Below the pieces are notes generated by a model. The model was not told the origin of the DNA and did not search any database. It saw only the letters and a program-made list of their open reading frames with translations. From NCBI GenBank assembly GCA_934635225.1, contig CAKTYZ010000004.1, positions 62,001-126,000 on the forward strand: a stretch of 64,000 bases of DNA, read 5' to 3'. Below, piece by piece: positions 50,892 to 59,873 of this stretch. The translations under genes were made by a program, and so were the position numbers. The stretch is from an uncultured Kiritimatiellota bacterium (GTDB taxonomy: Bacteria; Verrucomicrobiota; Kiritimatiellia; RFP12; UBA1067). Positions within the stretch are counted from its first letter, which is position 1, and every line of letters begins with the position of its first letter.

Positions 50892-51809
50892 TTGGAGCTT
50901 TGGCGGACAGAGGTAATCGAAGGCAAGCGTCCAAAGGTCCTGTCGGGACAGACGGTCGCGATTGCGCTGTTTCTGCATCTGTCCGCGTTCGTCGTGTTCG
51001 TCGCCTTTGCGTGGGTTCACGGGCTTTTCGAGAAAAAGGAGGTCATTAAGCCGATTGGCCTGACGGTCATCGTCAACGAGAACCTTGACGGCAAGGAGGA
51101 CGAGCCGCCGCCGCTCAAGAATCCGCCGCCGCCCGAACCGCCGAAACCCCAACCGAAGCCAAAACCGATTGAGAAGAAGCCGGATCCGCCGAAGGCTCTT
51201 GAGCAGATCGTCACGAACATCGTGAAGAAGGTCGAGAAGAAGGACCCGCCGAAGAAGGAGCCGGAGCGGAAGACGCCGAAGCCCGAGCCAAAGAAGCCCG
51301 AACCGCCGAAAAAGACGGCGAAGGAGTTGCGCGAAGAAAGGATGAAACGCATTCGCGACCGCATGAAGACCGTCAACAAACCCGTGAAGATCGAGGTGAA
51401 GGATGCGCGGGAAAGCGGCGACGGGCGGACGGCGCGGCAGACGATGACGCCCGCGCAGGTCAAGGCCCTGCTGAATCTAGGGCATCGTCCGGGCACGAAG
51501 AACCAGCTGGCGCCGAACGAGATGAGCCGCTGCGTCTCGCTGATTGAGATGGCGATTGAGGATCGCTGGAATGTCCTGCAACCGAAAATCGGACGTACGG
51601 GAGTCGTGCAACTGTCCGTTCGCCTCAATTCGGCGGGCGGCTTAGTGGACGTTCGCCTCGTGAGGGGATGTGGCGATCAGACTTCCGACCAGGCGGCGCT
51701 TTCCGTCGCGCGGGCGGTGTCGAGCATTCGCGGACTCAGCCGCGAGTTCATCGCCAAACACAGTCAGGAGGCTCTCGTGTTGAACTACAAGGTGTCGGCA
51801 TCCCGTTGA
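50892..51809 (+). CDS. TonB/TolA-like energy transducer
   Basis: 305 residues beginning with a TTG codon 9 bases after AAAGGAG. One membrane helix (VAIALFLHLSAFVVFVAFAW) is followed by a long Pro/Lys/Glu linker (PPPEPPKPQPKPKPIEKKPD and on, about residues 70-140) that spans the periplasm, and a C-terminal TonB-like domain (about 215-305: IGRTGVVQLSVRLNSAGGLV, ALSVARAVSSIRGLS). This completes an ExbB-ExbD-TonB set and would transmit proton-motive force to outer-membrane transporters; none is encoded in the window. TolA in a Tol system is the alternative, though no TolB or Pal follows. Confidence 0.8.
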   Translation: MELWRTEVIEGKRPKVLSGQTVAIALFLHLSAFVVFVAFAWVHGLFEKKEVIKPIGLTVIVNENLDGKEDEPPPLKNPPPPEPPKPQPKPKPIEKKPDPPKALEQIVTNIVKKVEKKDPPKKEPERKTPKPEPKKPEPPKKTAKELREERMKRIRDRMKTVNKPVKIEVKDARESGDGRTARQTMTPAQVKALLNLGHRPGTKNQLAPNEMSRCVSLIEMAIEDRWNVLQPKIGRTGVVQLSVRLNSAGGLVDVRLVRGCGDQTSDQAALSVARAVSSIRGLSREFIAKHSQEALVLNYKVSASR

Positions 51810-51843
51810 ACCGAATCTCAAATACAGTCGATAAGATCAGAAG

Positions 51844-53574
51844 ATGTTGGGAACCCTCTTATTCTGCGTGATTGAACTTCTGGGCGTGCAGGGCAATGCA
51901 CTTCGGGCACGGGCGTTCTTTGACGCCAACAACGTGAAGGTCGGAGATCCGCTGATACTCACGATTGACTTCATCGGAGACGCCGACTTCCATGCGTTGC
52001 ATCCGCCGGCTCTGTCCAAGGCGGTGGATCGTGCGGACTGGAAGGTGGACGATGCTTCGGCGAAGACGGATACGTTCCAAGATGCGCGCCGTCTCACCTA
52101 CCGCGTCCGGCCGCGTCGTGTTGGGCTGCTTCGTTTCCCATCCCTCTCGTTCTCCTATCGCGCGGTCGATGGCACGATGCGCCTTGTCCGCGCGAACGAG
52201 ATTCCCGTCCACGCGAAGGCCGGCGTTGATGTCGTGGTCGCGGGGATGGAAGAGGCGACGGACCGATTGCCCGCGCCGCCCGCGTTGGTGACAGACCCTG
52301 GCGTCGCGCTCTCGGATGACAGGCGCTTTTCGTGGAAACGCGCCTGCGCGAACCCGACGGCGGACGCCTTCGCGGCGTTCGACTTCCCGGCGGCACGCCT
52401 GAACGAGGCGTCGTGTGCGATTCGCGAAGGCAATTGGGCGCGTGCCGAACGCATTTACACGCGTCTCGAATGGCAGACGGGTCAGACGGACGCGATAGAG
52501 AGGGGGATGGTCGCCGCGCTTGCTCTTCGGTTTGACAATCCGTCCGCTGAGCTGCCCGTCGCCCGACAGGTGTTCCGTCCGATTCTGAGACTTGACTGGA
52601 AAGGGCGCGTCGGGACCGTTCTTGGGGGAATCCTTCTCCTTTCCGCCCTCTTCTGGGCGCTGGGGCGCGGCATCCGCGCACTCGCCTGTCTGGCGGGAGT
52701 CCTACTTGTCTTCCTCCCCGCGCGCGCGGACCTCTTTGAACAGATGGAAGAGCAGATGCGCCGCATGCGGCAACAGATGAGCCAGTCGATGCGCGTCTCT
52801 CTTGGCGGCGCGTTTGAGAAGGAGGAACGTGCCCCCGTCCGCATCGCCGCGTCACTGGCGACGGACAAGGATGACTTGCGGGTCGGTGAGCCGTTCGCCT
52901 TCATCGTCTCTCTTGAAGCGCCGCGCAATGTCTCGATTGGACAGATCTCGATGGTGCCCTCCGAGCGGTTTGGCCTGACGGTCACGGGACGCGCTGAAAA
53001 TCTGCCGGATCAGCCAGCTGCCAACCCGTCCAACGTCATCAAGCGTCTATCCGTCCCGGTTCGCTACGACGTGCCCTTTAAGGGCAACCTGTCGTTTACG
53101 ATTCAGGGCATGGCCTCGGGGCGCGAGACGCGTCGAGGCGGCGGTTTCTTCAGCTTCACGTTCTCCAATTCTTTCTCCTGCGAAACGTCATCCATGGCGT
53201 TGGAGGTCAAGGCCCTTGCGACGGACGGTCAGCCGTCCGACTTCGCGGGCATTGTCTCGGAAGGGCTTCATCTCCGCGAGACCTGTGACATTCTGCGCGT
53301 CGAAACGAATGATGTCGTGACGATCTCCTATCGCCTCATCCCGAAAGGGTATGTCCCTGCAGACTACGTATTGCCGGGCTCGGCGTTCGAATGGGCACGC
53401 CAGACGGACCGCGAAGGTCGTGTGACGGAGATCGAATATCGACGATTCTTCGTCGCGGACGGCGCGGCGGAGACTCCGAAAGTGTCTGTGCCCTACTACG
53501 ATCCGCGCACGAAGTCCTACACGCGTGCAGAGGCGGGAGGCACGCGTCTTCTCTATACCGACGGGACACGCTGA
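51844..53574 (+). CDS. BatD-like membrane protein (double BatD region)
   Basis: 576 residues. The N-terminus (LLFCVIELLGVQGNALRARA) acts as signal sequence, then a BatD-type Ig domain (DANNVKVGDPLILTIDFIGD, LTYRVRPRRVGLLRFPSLSF). A TPR-like helix pair (IREGNWARAERIYTRLEWQT) precedes a strongly hydrophobic span at about 258-298. The end of that span looks like a second signal peptide (ACLAGVLLVFLPARADLFEQ). A second BatD domain follows (ATDKDDLRVGEPFAFIVSLE, VPVRYDVPFKGNLSFTIQG). BatD proteins belong to the aerotolerance/envelope Bat complex, normally beside MoxR and VWA genes; here the neighbours are ExbBD-TonB. It may be an old fusion of two proteins. Confidence 0.65.
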   Translation: MLGTLLFCVIELLGVQGNALRARAFFDANNVKVGDPLILTIDFIGDADFHALHPPALSKAVDRADWKVDDASAKTDTFQDARRLTYRVRPRRVGLLRFPSLSFSYRAVDGTMRLVRANEIPVHAKAGVDVVVAGMEEATDRLPAPPALVTDPGVALSDDRRFSWKRACANPTADAFAAFDFPAARLNEASCAIREGNWARAERIYTRLEWQTGQTDAIERGMVAALALRFDNPSAELPVARQVFRPILRLDWKGRVGTVLGGILLLSALFWALGRGIRALACLAGVLLVFLPARADLFEQMEEQMRRMRQQMSQSMRVSLGGAFEKEERAPVRIAASLATDKDDLRVGEPFAFIVSLEAPRNVSIGQISMVPSERFGLTVTGRAENLPDQPAANPSNVIKRLSVPVRYDVPFKGNLSFTIQGMASGRETRRGGGFFSFTFSNSFSCETSSMALEVKALATDGQPSDFAGIVSEGLHLRETCDILRVETNDVVTISYRLIPKGYVPADYVLPGSAFEWARQTDREGRVTEIEYRRFFVADGAAETPKVSVPYYDPRTKSYTRAEAGGTRLLYTDGTR

Positions 53575-53592
53575 AACGGCGTGTCAGTCGGT
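53557..53592. terminator. Hairpin shared by two convergent genes
   Basis: ACCGAC-GG-GACACGC, loop TGAAACG, GCGTGTC-A-GTCGGT forms a 13-bp stem with a small bulge. It covers the stop codons of both the BatD-like gene and the convergent DeoR gene. There is no T-run, so it may act as a bidirectional pause or stop. Confidence 0.35.
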
Positions 53593-54294
53593 GATGATCT
53601 CGTCGAACATGCCGCGCGCCGCAAGGCGGTAGAGACCGGTTCGATTGATTTTCGAGTGGTCGAGCAGAAGGTATCGCTTCTCGGCACTGTCGAGCGCGCG
53701 TCGGATGAGTTCGGCTTGGCGTTCGTGGTTCGTCGTCACAGTCTTCGAGTCCATGCCGAACGCCGAGACGAAGGCCTTGGTGATGTTGAAGTGTGAGAGC
53801 TGTTCAATGGTTGCCGCGCCAAGAATCGAGTTGAGCTGCGAATCGAAGTTCCCGCCCAGCCCGATCAGCACATATTGCGGAGGGTACTTGCGGAAGTTCT
53901 GCATGATTGAAACGGAGTTCGTGACTATCGTCAGATGCTGAAAGTCAGCTGTCCTCAGAAGCTGGGCGAACTCGTAGACGGTCGTCGAAGAGTCGAGGAA
54001 GAGGATGTCGCCTTCCGAGACGAGCGACAAGGCCTTTCGCCCAAGGGCAAGCTTCGTCTTGCGGTTCGTGACAACGCGCTCCTGATAGCCGCTGGATTCG
54101 TCTGGCAATGCGTCGCATTCGTTCCAGATGAGACCGCCGCGCACCTTCGAGACGGCGTCGCGTTGGGAGAGCTCTTTGACGTCGCGGTGAATGGTCGCCG
54201 AACTGACGTTGAACTTCTTCATCAGTTCAATGAGCGTGCAACGTTTCCGCGCCTTGAGGTAGTCCAAGATGAGATGCGTACGAAATTTCTCCAT
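53584..54294 (-). CDS. DeoR-family transcriptional regulator
   Basis: 236 residues from the ATG at 54294 (an in-frame ATG at 54333 would add 13 residues overlapping the promoter). The N-terminal winged helix is LIELMKKFNVSSATIHRDVK; the C-terminal DeoR sensor domain has the sugar-phosphate site elements ILFLDSSTTVYEFAQLL, TIVTNSVSI and LIGLGGNFD, ending LLLDHSKINRTGLYRLA. Such repressors usually sense a phosphorylated sugar made by a kinase they control. It is divergent from the PfkB kinase at 54399, its likely target. Confidence 0.85.
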   Translation of the reverse strand: MEKFRTHLILDYLKARKRCTLIELMKKFNVSSATIHRDVKELSQRDAVSKVRGGLIWNECDALPDESSGYQERVVTNRKTKLALGRKALSLVSEGDILFLDSSTTVYEFAQLLRTADFQHLTIVTNSVSIMQNFRKYPPQYVLIGLGGNFDSQLNSILGAATIEQLSHFNITKAFVSAFGMDSKTVTTNHERQAELIRRALDSAEKRYLLLDHSKINRTGLYRLAARGMFDEIITD

Positions 54295-54385
54295 GATGGC
54301 GTGTAGTTTATCATATTTTCCCCGTGTTCTCAAATCGTCTCATAATCCTCCATTGTTTGCCATTCTCTTCTCAGCGCAATTTTAG

Positions 54386-54391
54386 TATAAT
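54386..54391 (+). promoter_or_regulatory. -10 box of the PfkB gene (leaderless)
   Basis: TATAAT with exactly 7 bases to the ATG at 54399. No ribosome site fits between them. Confidence 0.6.
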
Positions 54392-54398
54392 TTTCGAC

Positions 54399-55352
54399 AT
54401 GAAGCAATTTGACTACATTGGGCTTGGGTTCGTCTCGAACGACCATTTGGCGGTTCTTCCGTTCATCCCCCTTGACACGAAGGTGAAGATGCTCTCCCAC
54501 GCCGTCTTGGGCGGTGGCCCGGCGGGCAACTCGACGGCGGGCGCGGCAACGCTGGGCCAACGCGCGGCGTTTATCGGCACGGTTGGGGACGACGCGGATG
54601 GGCGAATGATACTCGAAACCTTTGCGCGGCAGGGCGTCGATACCTCATTGGTGGCCATTCGCAAGGGCGCGACAAGCGCAATCGCCTACTTGTGGATTGA
54701 CGAAAAGACGGGCAACCGCTCCTGCGCCTGGACGCGCGAGGGCCTGGACGAGCTGACGGCGGACGAGATTACGCCAGCGAGAGCCGAAGCGATCTGTCGG
54801 GCGAAGATCCTGCATATAGACGGGCACAATGCCGAAGGAGCGATTGTGGCGGCACGGCTTGCGAGGGAAGCGGGCGTGACGGTCATGTATGACGCGGGGA
54901 CGATCCGTTCGGGCATGGAGGACCTGCTGACGCTGGCGGACCTTCTCATCTGTTCGGGCGAGTTTGCCGTCTCCGTCGCGGCCGGACGAGGCACGCTCGT
55001 CACGGACGGCTATACGGAAGATGAGGTCGAAGCGGCAGTGCGCGCACTTTACGCACGGTATCGTCCGACGGTCTGCGGCGCGACAATGGGCGTTCGGGGC
55101 TCGATGTGCTTCAACGGGACTTCGCTCGTGAAATGCCCGGCGTTCCCGGTCGAGAAGGTCGTGGATACGACGGGATGTGGAGACCTTTTCCATACGGGTT
55201 TTGCCGTGCGTTGGCAGGAAACGCACGATTTGCTCGACTGCCAGCGGTTTGGCGCGGCAGTTTCGGCGATCAAGTGCCGAGGTCTCTCGGGCCGCCCGCC
55301 TGCCGCACCCACGCGCGCTGAAGTCGAGGCTTTCTTGAGGGCACATCCGTGA
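54399..55352 (+). CDS. PfkB-family carbohydrate kinase
   Basis: 317 residues of ribokinase fold. N-terminal FDYIGLGFVSNDHL, substrate lid GGGPAGNSTAGAATLGQ, VGDDADGRMILETF, and the C-terminal PfkB signature VVDTTGCGDLFHTGFAVRW, where the Asp in GCGD is catalytic. The substrate is not clear; fructose, ribose and deoxy-sugars are all used by close relatives. The divergent DeoR gene probably controls it. The start is fixed by the promoter: TATAAT at 54386-54391 leaves only 7 bases of leader, so in-frame codons back to 54324 are not transcribed. Confidence 0.8.
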   Translation: MKQFDYIGLGFVSNDHLAVLPFIPLDTKVKMLSHAVLGGGPAGNSTAGAATLGQRAAFIGTVGDDADGRMILETFARQGVDTSLVAIRKGATSAIAYLWIDEKTGNRSCAWTREGLDELTADEITPARAEAICRAKILHIDGHNAEGAIVAARLAREAGVTVMYDAGTIRSGMEDLLTLADLLICSGEFAVSVAAGRGTLVTDGYTEDEVEAAVRALYARYRPTVCGATMGVRGSMCFNGTSLVKCPAFPVEKVVDTTGCGDLFHTGFAVRWQETHDLLDCQRFGAAVSAIKCRGLSGRPPAAPTRAEVEAFLRAHP

Positions 55353-55411
55353 AAATTGGAGTCGGTGGACTATGGCCCGACGGAGCACGGGCTATCGCGT
55401 GACGCGCCCAT

Positions 55412-55441
55412 TTGACAAGCGCATGCGCTTTTTGGTATCAT
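55412..55441 (+). promoter_or_regulatory. tRNA operon promoter
   Basis: TTGACA (55412-55417), 18 bases, TATCAT (55436-55441), with the tRNA-Ser 5' end 14 bases on. The spacer contains the perfect 12-bp palindrome AGCGCATGCGCT (55418-55429). Confidence 0.7.
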
Positions 55442-55455
55442 ACGCGCCTGTTGCA

Positions 55456-55547
55456 GGAGAGATGGCAGAGCCTGGTTGAATGCACATGACTCGAAATCAT
55501 GCATACCCGCAAGGGTATCGGGGGTTCGAATCCCTCTCTCTCCGCCA
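55456..55547 (+). tRNA. tRNA-Ser (CGA anticodon)
   Basis: 92 nt with encoded CCA. Acceptor GGAGAGA pairs with TCTCTCC; the anticodon loop is ACTCGAAAT with CGA; a long variable arm (CATACCCGCAAGGGTATCG region) marks a class II tRNA; T-loop TTCGAAT. Confidence 0.9.
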
Positions 55548-55561
55548 AGCCTTTAGGAACT

Positions 55562-55635
55562 GCGGGCGTAATTCAATGGCAGAATAGGAGCTTCCCAAGC
55601 TTCTTACGTGGGTTCGATTCCCATCGCCCGCTCCA
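55562..55635 (+). tRNA. tRNA-Gly (CCC anticodon)
   Basis: 74 nt with encoded CCA. Acceptor GCGGGCG pairs with CGCCCGC; anticodon loop CTTCCCAAG with CCC; T-loop GGTTCGATTCC. It follows tRNA-Ser by 14 bases and shares its promoter. Confidence 0.9.
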
Positions 55636-55704
55636 CTTGCTTCGGCTGTGCCTTGCATGTGGAGAGCAAGATCTGAACGACAAACAGAAGAACATACGGT
55701 GGGG

Positions 55705-57306
55705 ATGCTCAACCGTCTTAAAGTCAGGAATCTCGCGGTCGTCGAGCGTGTCGAGGTCGAGTTCGATCCCGCCTTGAATGTCATTACAGGTGAAACGGGT
55801 GCAGGCAAGTCGGTCCTGATGGGCGCGCTTGATCTCGTGCTGGGCGGGCGGGCGGAGGCTTCGGTCGTGCGCGAGGGCGCGAAAGAAGCTGAAGTCGAAG
55901 CCGACTTCGATGACCATGTCGTCCGCCGCACGGTGACGCGTGAAGGGCGTTCGCGCGCCTGGATCGACGACGAGAGCGTCTCCGTCTCCGAATTGAAGGA
56001 ACTGGGACACGCGCTCGTTGACATACATGGCCCGACGGCGAACCAGAAGCTGGCCGAAGAGTGCTTCCAACGAGAGACGCTGGATGCCTATGGGAAGAAT
56101 GAGCGCGTGGCGGCGGATTATGCGGCGCGTTGGCGCGACTTCTCGGTCGTGACGGCTGAAATTGCCGCGCTGGTATCCGCAGGCGGCGAGGACGAAGTGG
56201 ATATGCTGCGCTTTCAAGTCGATGAACTGGAGTCTGCCGACCTCAACGATGACGACGAGACGATTGCCGACCGTCATAGGGCGGCGGCGCATGCCGAAGA
56301 GATCGTCGAGAGCGCCAATGCGTTGACGGAGGCTCTCGGGGGTGACCGGAGCGTGTCGGAGATCATGTCCTCGCTTCAGCCGAAGTTCCGTGCGATGTCT
56401 CGGCATCTTCCGCAGGCTGAAACATGGATGCGTGAGGCGGACGACATTACGATTCGTGTGCAGGAGCTCTCGCGCTCGATTGCAGACGCGGCATCCGCGC
56501 TGGACGGCGGAGACGAGGACTTGGCCGCGCTGGATGCGCGTTTGACGTTGGTCAACCGCCTGAAGCGCAAATACCACGCCGAGACCGTTGCGCGTCTGCG
56601 GGAACTCCTGACGGAGAAGCGCGAGAAGTTGTCCGCAATTGAGAACCGTGACGAACGCCTGCGCGAACTTGACGCGAAACGGGCCGTGGCTGAAGCCTCC
56701 GTGCGAGCGGCAGGGGCGATGCTGACGAAGACGCGCGCGGTGGCGGGCGAACGGCTGTCGAAGGCCGTGACGAAAGAACTGAAGGACCTCGGATTTCTGC
56801 GGGCGAAGTTCCGCATCGCGCTGGAGGCGCAAGAGCCGGCGTCTCACGGGTGCGACCGTGTCGTCTACATGTTTGAGCCCAACCCCGGCGAACCGGCACG
56901 TCCGCTTGCGGTAATCGCGAGTTCGGGCGAGATTGCGCGCGTGATGCTGGCGCTGAAGGCCGTCGTGTCGGAACACGCCACGATTGGAGTGAACACGCCG
57001 ACGCTCGTCTTTGACGAGATCGATGCGAACATCGGCGGCGAAGTCGGCAAGGCCGTCGGGGAGAAACTGCGTGCCGTCGCGCGTCGTCATCAGGTCATTG
57101 CCATTACCCATCTGCCGCAGTCCGCCGTTTACGGAACGCGGCATCTCGTCGTTTCAAAGCGCATCGCGGATGGGCGTACGCGCACAGCCATTTCGGCCGT
57201 CGAGGACGATGCGCGCATCTCTGAAATCGCGCGCATGCTTGGCGGCGAACACCTCACCAGTGTCGTTAGAAAACATGCGGAAGAACTCCTCCACCTATCC
57301 TGTTGA
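55705..57306 (+). CDS. recN: DNA repair protein RecN
   Basis: 533 residues, near the usual ~550. SMC-like ATPase: Walker A GETGAGKSVLMGALDLVLGG at residue 28, long coiled coils in the middle, and near the C-terminus the ABC signature IASSGEIARVMLALK (family form LSGGELSR), Walker B TLVFDEIDANIGG, and ITHLPQSAVYG. RecN acts in double-strand-break repair. I start at 55705 (MLNRLKVRNLAVVERVEVEF), where homology begins; in-frame codons upstream run into the tRNA gene flank. The signature has Ala-Ser-Ser-Gly-Glu in place of Leu-Ser-Gly-Gly-Glu, a mild change. Confidence 0.9.
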   Translation: MLNRLKVRNLAVVERVEVEFDPALNVITGETGAGKSVLMGALDLVLGGRAEASVVREGAKEAEVEADFDDHVVRRTVTREGRSRAWIDDESVSVSELKELGHALVDIHGPTANQKLAEECFQRETLDAYGKNERVAADYAARWRDFSVVTAEIAALVSAGGEDEVDMLRFQVDELESADLNDDDETIADRHRAAAHAEEIVESANALTEALGGDRSVSEIMSSLQPKFRAMSRHLPQAETWMREADDITIRVQELSRSIADAASALDGGDEDLAALDARLTLVNRLKRKYHAETVARLRELLTEKREKLSAIENRDERLRELDAKRAVAEASVRAAGAMLTKTRAVAGERLSKAVTKELKDLGFLRAKFRIALEAQEPASHGCDRVVYMFEPNPGEPARPLAVIASSGEIARVMLALKAVVSEHATIGVNTPTLVFDEIDANIGGEVGKAVGEKLRAVARRHQVIAITHLPQSAVYGTRHLVVSKRIADGRTRTAISAVEDDARISEIARMLGGEHLTSVVRKHAEELLHLSC

Positions 57307-58339
57307 AATCGTCTCGGACGCCTTTGGCGAATCGCCCGCGCTCGCGAACCTCCTGTCCGGGGCGTCGCGCGTGTTCATTGTCGCGGACATGAATGTCGTT
57401 CAGCGGAACGAGAGCCTTGGCACGCAAATCGGGCACTATGTGCAGACGCACGGCATCAACCTCGCAGGAACGCCCGTCGTGATTTCGGGTGGCGAGAAAG
57501 TGAAGTCCGACAACCTTCAAAGCGTGCTCAAGATCGTCTCGGCTCTCCTTGAGGCCAAGCTCGGAAAGAACGACATCGTCCTTGCGATTGGCGGTGGCAC
57601 GATTCTGGACATTACGGGTTACGCCGCAGCCCAAGTGCGCGGCGGCACGAGGCTGGTGCGGATGCCGACAACGCCGACGGCGATGCTGGGCGCGGCATTT
57701 GCGGATTATGCGGCGATCAATTTGGCGTCAGTCAAAGACGCATTGCGTGTGCCGTCCGTCCCATCAGCGATCGTCATCGATCCGACGCTCGCGAAGACCG
57801 TATTGGACGGGGTTTGGCGCAGTGGCATGGGCGAGGCCGTGCGAGTCGCGGTTGGATCTGACGCGGCGTTGCTGAAGAAACTGGAGAGATTGAGGGCGGA
57901 CTATGCCGCTCGCCGCGAAGGGGCTTTGGACGGCGTCGTAGAGGCCGTCGTCGCGTCGCGCATGAAGAAAAGCGTGTCCGACATTGCTCTTTGGGCGGCA
58001 CATCGGCTGGAGTCCATGAGCGGCTACAAGCAGCCGTATGGGTATTCCGTATCGATTGCGACGCTGATGGAGGCTTCCGTTGCGCAAGAGATGAACGTCA
58101 TCTCAGAAGCGGACGGTTTGCGTGTCTTTGAGCTTCTTCGCTCGGCCGGTGCGCTGGACGGTCTCTCTCACGCACAGTATCTGCTTCAGCAGACCGACAG
58201 CCTGTTATGCGGCCTTGACGCTTGGCTTCTGTCATCGTCTGAGGGCGTACCGATGCTAACGGCGCTGGGCAAGAGCGACTGCACATTGATTCCGGACCGC
58301 GAACAGTATCGCGCGGCGATGAAACGCATTCGCGCTTAA
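57275..58339 (+). CDS. 3-dehydroquinate synthase-like protein (AroB superfamily)
   Basis: 354 residues, overlapping the end of recN by 32 bases. NAD-binding block GGEKVKSDNLQ, then AIGGGTILDITGYAAAQVRG and MPTTPTAMLGAAF follow the AroB pattern. Zinc-ligand Glu is present in GMGEAVRVAVG and one His in WAAHRLESMSG. At the second His site, where AroB has HG-E-A-V, this protein has PYGYSVSIATLMEA. It may therefore be a cyclase of different substrate (2-epi-5-epi-valiolone or inosose synthase type) or a dehydrogenase-like relative rather than the shikimate enzyme. No other aro gene is near. Confidence 0.7.
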   Translation: MRKNSSTYPVEIVSDAFGESPALANLLSGASRVFIVADMNVVQRNESLGTQIGHYVQTHGINLAGTPVVISGGEKVKSDNLQSVLKIVSALLEAKLGKNDIVLAIGGGTILDITGYAAAQVRGGTRLVRMPTTPTAMLGAAFADYAAINLASVKDALRVPSVPSAIVIDPTLAKTVLDGVWRSGMGEAVRVAVGSDAALLKKLERLRADYAARREGALDGVVEAVVASRMKKSVSDIALWAAHRLESMSGYKQPYGYSVSIATLMEASVAQEMNVISEADGLRVFELLRSAGALDGLSHAQYLLQQTDSLLCGLDAWLLSSSEGVPMLTALGKSDCTLIPDREQYRAAMKRIRA

Positions 58340-58393
58340 AATATCCGTAATGATTAGTGATATTCGCATTATGCTATGGAAAGGAAGATGGTA

Positions 58394-59818
58394 ATGTCAA
58401 GTCCGATTGAGTCTTCTGTCACGCGTCGCTCTTTTGTTGGCGGGCTTGTCGCCTGTGGTGCGGGGAGCTTTATGCCGATGCTGTTCGCGGAAAAGCCGAG
58501 GCCACTTCTTCGCTTCGGTGTTGTCAGCGATGTCCACATTGGAGGGCGCAAGGAATCGTCCGAACGTCTCGCTTTCGCATTGCAGTGGTTGAAGGCAAGA
58601 GATGTGGATGCCGTCCTCTTTCCCGGCGATATTGCCCATTTGGGACAGATTTGGCAGATGGAAGCATTCGCCGACATCTGGTATCGGGTTTTCCCGAAGA
58701 CTGGTCCAAAGGTCGAGTTGATGATCTCGACGGGCAATCACGATGCGTGGGAGAGGGGACTTGCGGCGCAAAGCGAGGCGGAACGGCGCAAGAACTGGCT
58801 GTTCTATGCCGACAACGCCCAGCGGACTTGGCGGCGTCTCTTTGATGAAGACTTCAAGCCTGTCTGGCGCAAGGCAGTGAAAGGCTATATGTTCATGGGT
58901 TCGCAATGGCAGACATTCAATCCGGACTTGGAAGGCTATATGGCCGCGCATCGGGCAGAGTTCGACCGCGAGAAGCCGTTTTTCCACTGTCAGCACGAAC
59001 CTCCGAAGGGGACGTGTCACGGTTTGTACGGTGGCGAAAACGGGGACAAAGGTCTGGCTGCGCGTGCGTTCGTCGGCTTCCCGAATGCGGTCGTCTTCTC
59101 GGGCCATTCGCACTGTTCGCTGGCGGATGAACGGGCGGTTTGGCAGGGCGCGTTCACATCCATTGGCGCGGGTTGTCTGCACGAAGGGGGCTATTCATTC
59201 ACCTATGACAACGGCACGGCTTTCTGGCATCCGTCGTTCAAAACGCACATCATGAAGCCGCTCAATGATCCCGACAACTGGGGTGGAGATCCTGCCGGCG
59301 GATGCTTTGAGATGGTCGACGTCTATTCCGACCATCTTGTCGTGGCGCGGCGGTCATCCGTCGTAGACCTTCCCATAGGACCTGACTGGATTGTGCCGAT
59401 ACCCGCCGGGCGTTCGCGTGCGCTTGACTTCGATGTGCGGCGCGCGGAGGGTCTCGCACCCGTGTTTGGGGCGGGTGCGCGGCTACAAGCGACGCTGTGT
59501 CCCGAGGGGAGCGATCTCGCGATGACGGCGTATCGTCGCGTTCCATGCATACGCGTGACGATTCCGCCGACAGACCTCTCACGCGGCTCTCGCGTGTTCT
59601 CCTACGGGCTTCGCGTCTTGTGCGAGGGGAGAGAGGTGAAGGCGGGGCAGGTGTTTGCCGCCGGATTCGCGGGACCGCGCGAACATGCCGCATGTTCGAC
59701 GGACTGGATCGTCTTGTGCAAGGATCTTCCTGCTCGCTGTCCGCTTGTCGTGACGGCAACGCCCTCCGATTGCTTCGGACGTGCGGGGCTTCCCTTGTCA
59801 ACGGAGATGGTCATCTAA
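58394..59818 (+). CDS. Secreted calcineurin-like metallophosphoesterase (paralogue of 8919)
   Basis: 474 residues. Start 58394 follows AAAGGAAG (58380-58387) by 6 bases; ATGs at 58376 and 58388 are too close to or before it. A twin-arginine-type leader (TRRSFVGGLVACGAG) is followed by metal motifs VVSDVHIGG, FPGDIAH, STGNHD, FHCQHEPPKG and FSGHSHCSL, then a C-terminal beta domain. It shares order and phrases with the 8919 protein (CQHE, GHSH, PIGPDWIVPI / LGPDWVIPL), but ends normally (LPLSTEMVI and stop). Substrate unknown; phosphodiester-bearing glycans are possible given the setting. Confidence 0.8.
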   Translation: MSSPIESSVTRRSFVGGLVACGAGSFMPMLFAEKPRPLLRFGVVSDVHIGGRKESSERLAFALQWLKARDVDAVLFPGDIAHLGQIWQMEAFADIWYRVFPKTGPKVELMISTGNHDAWERGLAAQSEAERRKNWLFYADNAQRTWRRLFDEDFKPVWRKAVKGYMFMGSQWQTFNPDLEGYMAAHRAEFDREKPFFHCQHEPPKGTCHGLYGGENGDKGLAARAFVGFPNAVVFSGHSHCSLADERAVWQGAFTSIGAGCLHEGGYSFTYDNGTAFWHPSFKTHIMKPLNDPDNWGGDPAGGCFEMVDVYSDHLVVARRSSVVDLPIGPDWIVPIPAGRSRALDFDVRRAEGLAPVFGAGARLQATLCPEGSDLAMTAYRRVPCIRVTIPPTDLSRGSRVFSYGLRVLCEGREVKAGQVFAAGFAGPREHAACSTDWIVLCKDLPARCPLVVTATPSDCFGRAGLPLSTEMVI

Positions 59819-59836
59819 CGCATTTCCCTGCCCCTT

Positions 59837-59866
59837 TTGACGGCGCGTGGGGAAAAGTGGTATAAT
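59837..59866 (+). promoter_or_regulatory. Sigma-70 promoter of the 59874 gene (leaderless)
   Basis: TTGACG (59837-59842), 18 bases, TATAAT (59861-59866), then 7 bases to the ATG at 59874. Confidence 0.65.
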
Positions 59867-59873
59867 TTTAGCC

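Noticed and set aside
54324..54398. Upstream extension of the PfkB kinase
   Set aside because: It passes through the TATAAT promoter box 7 bases before the ATG at 54399 and adds no conserved residues.
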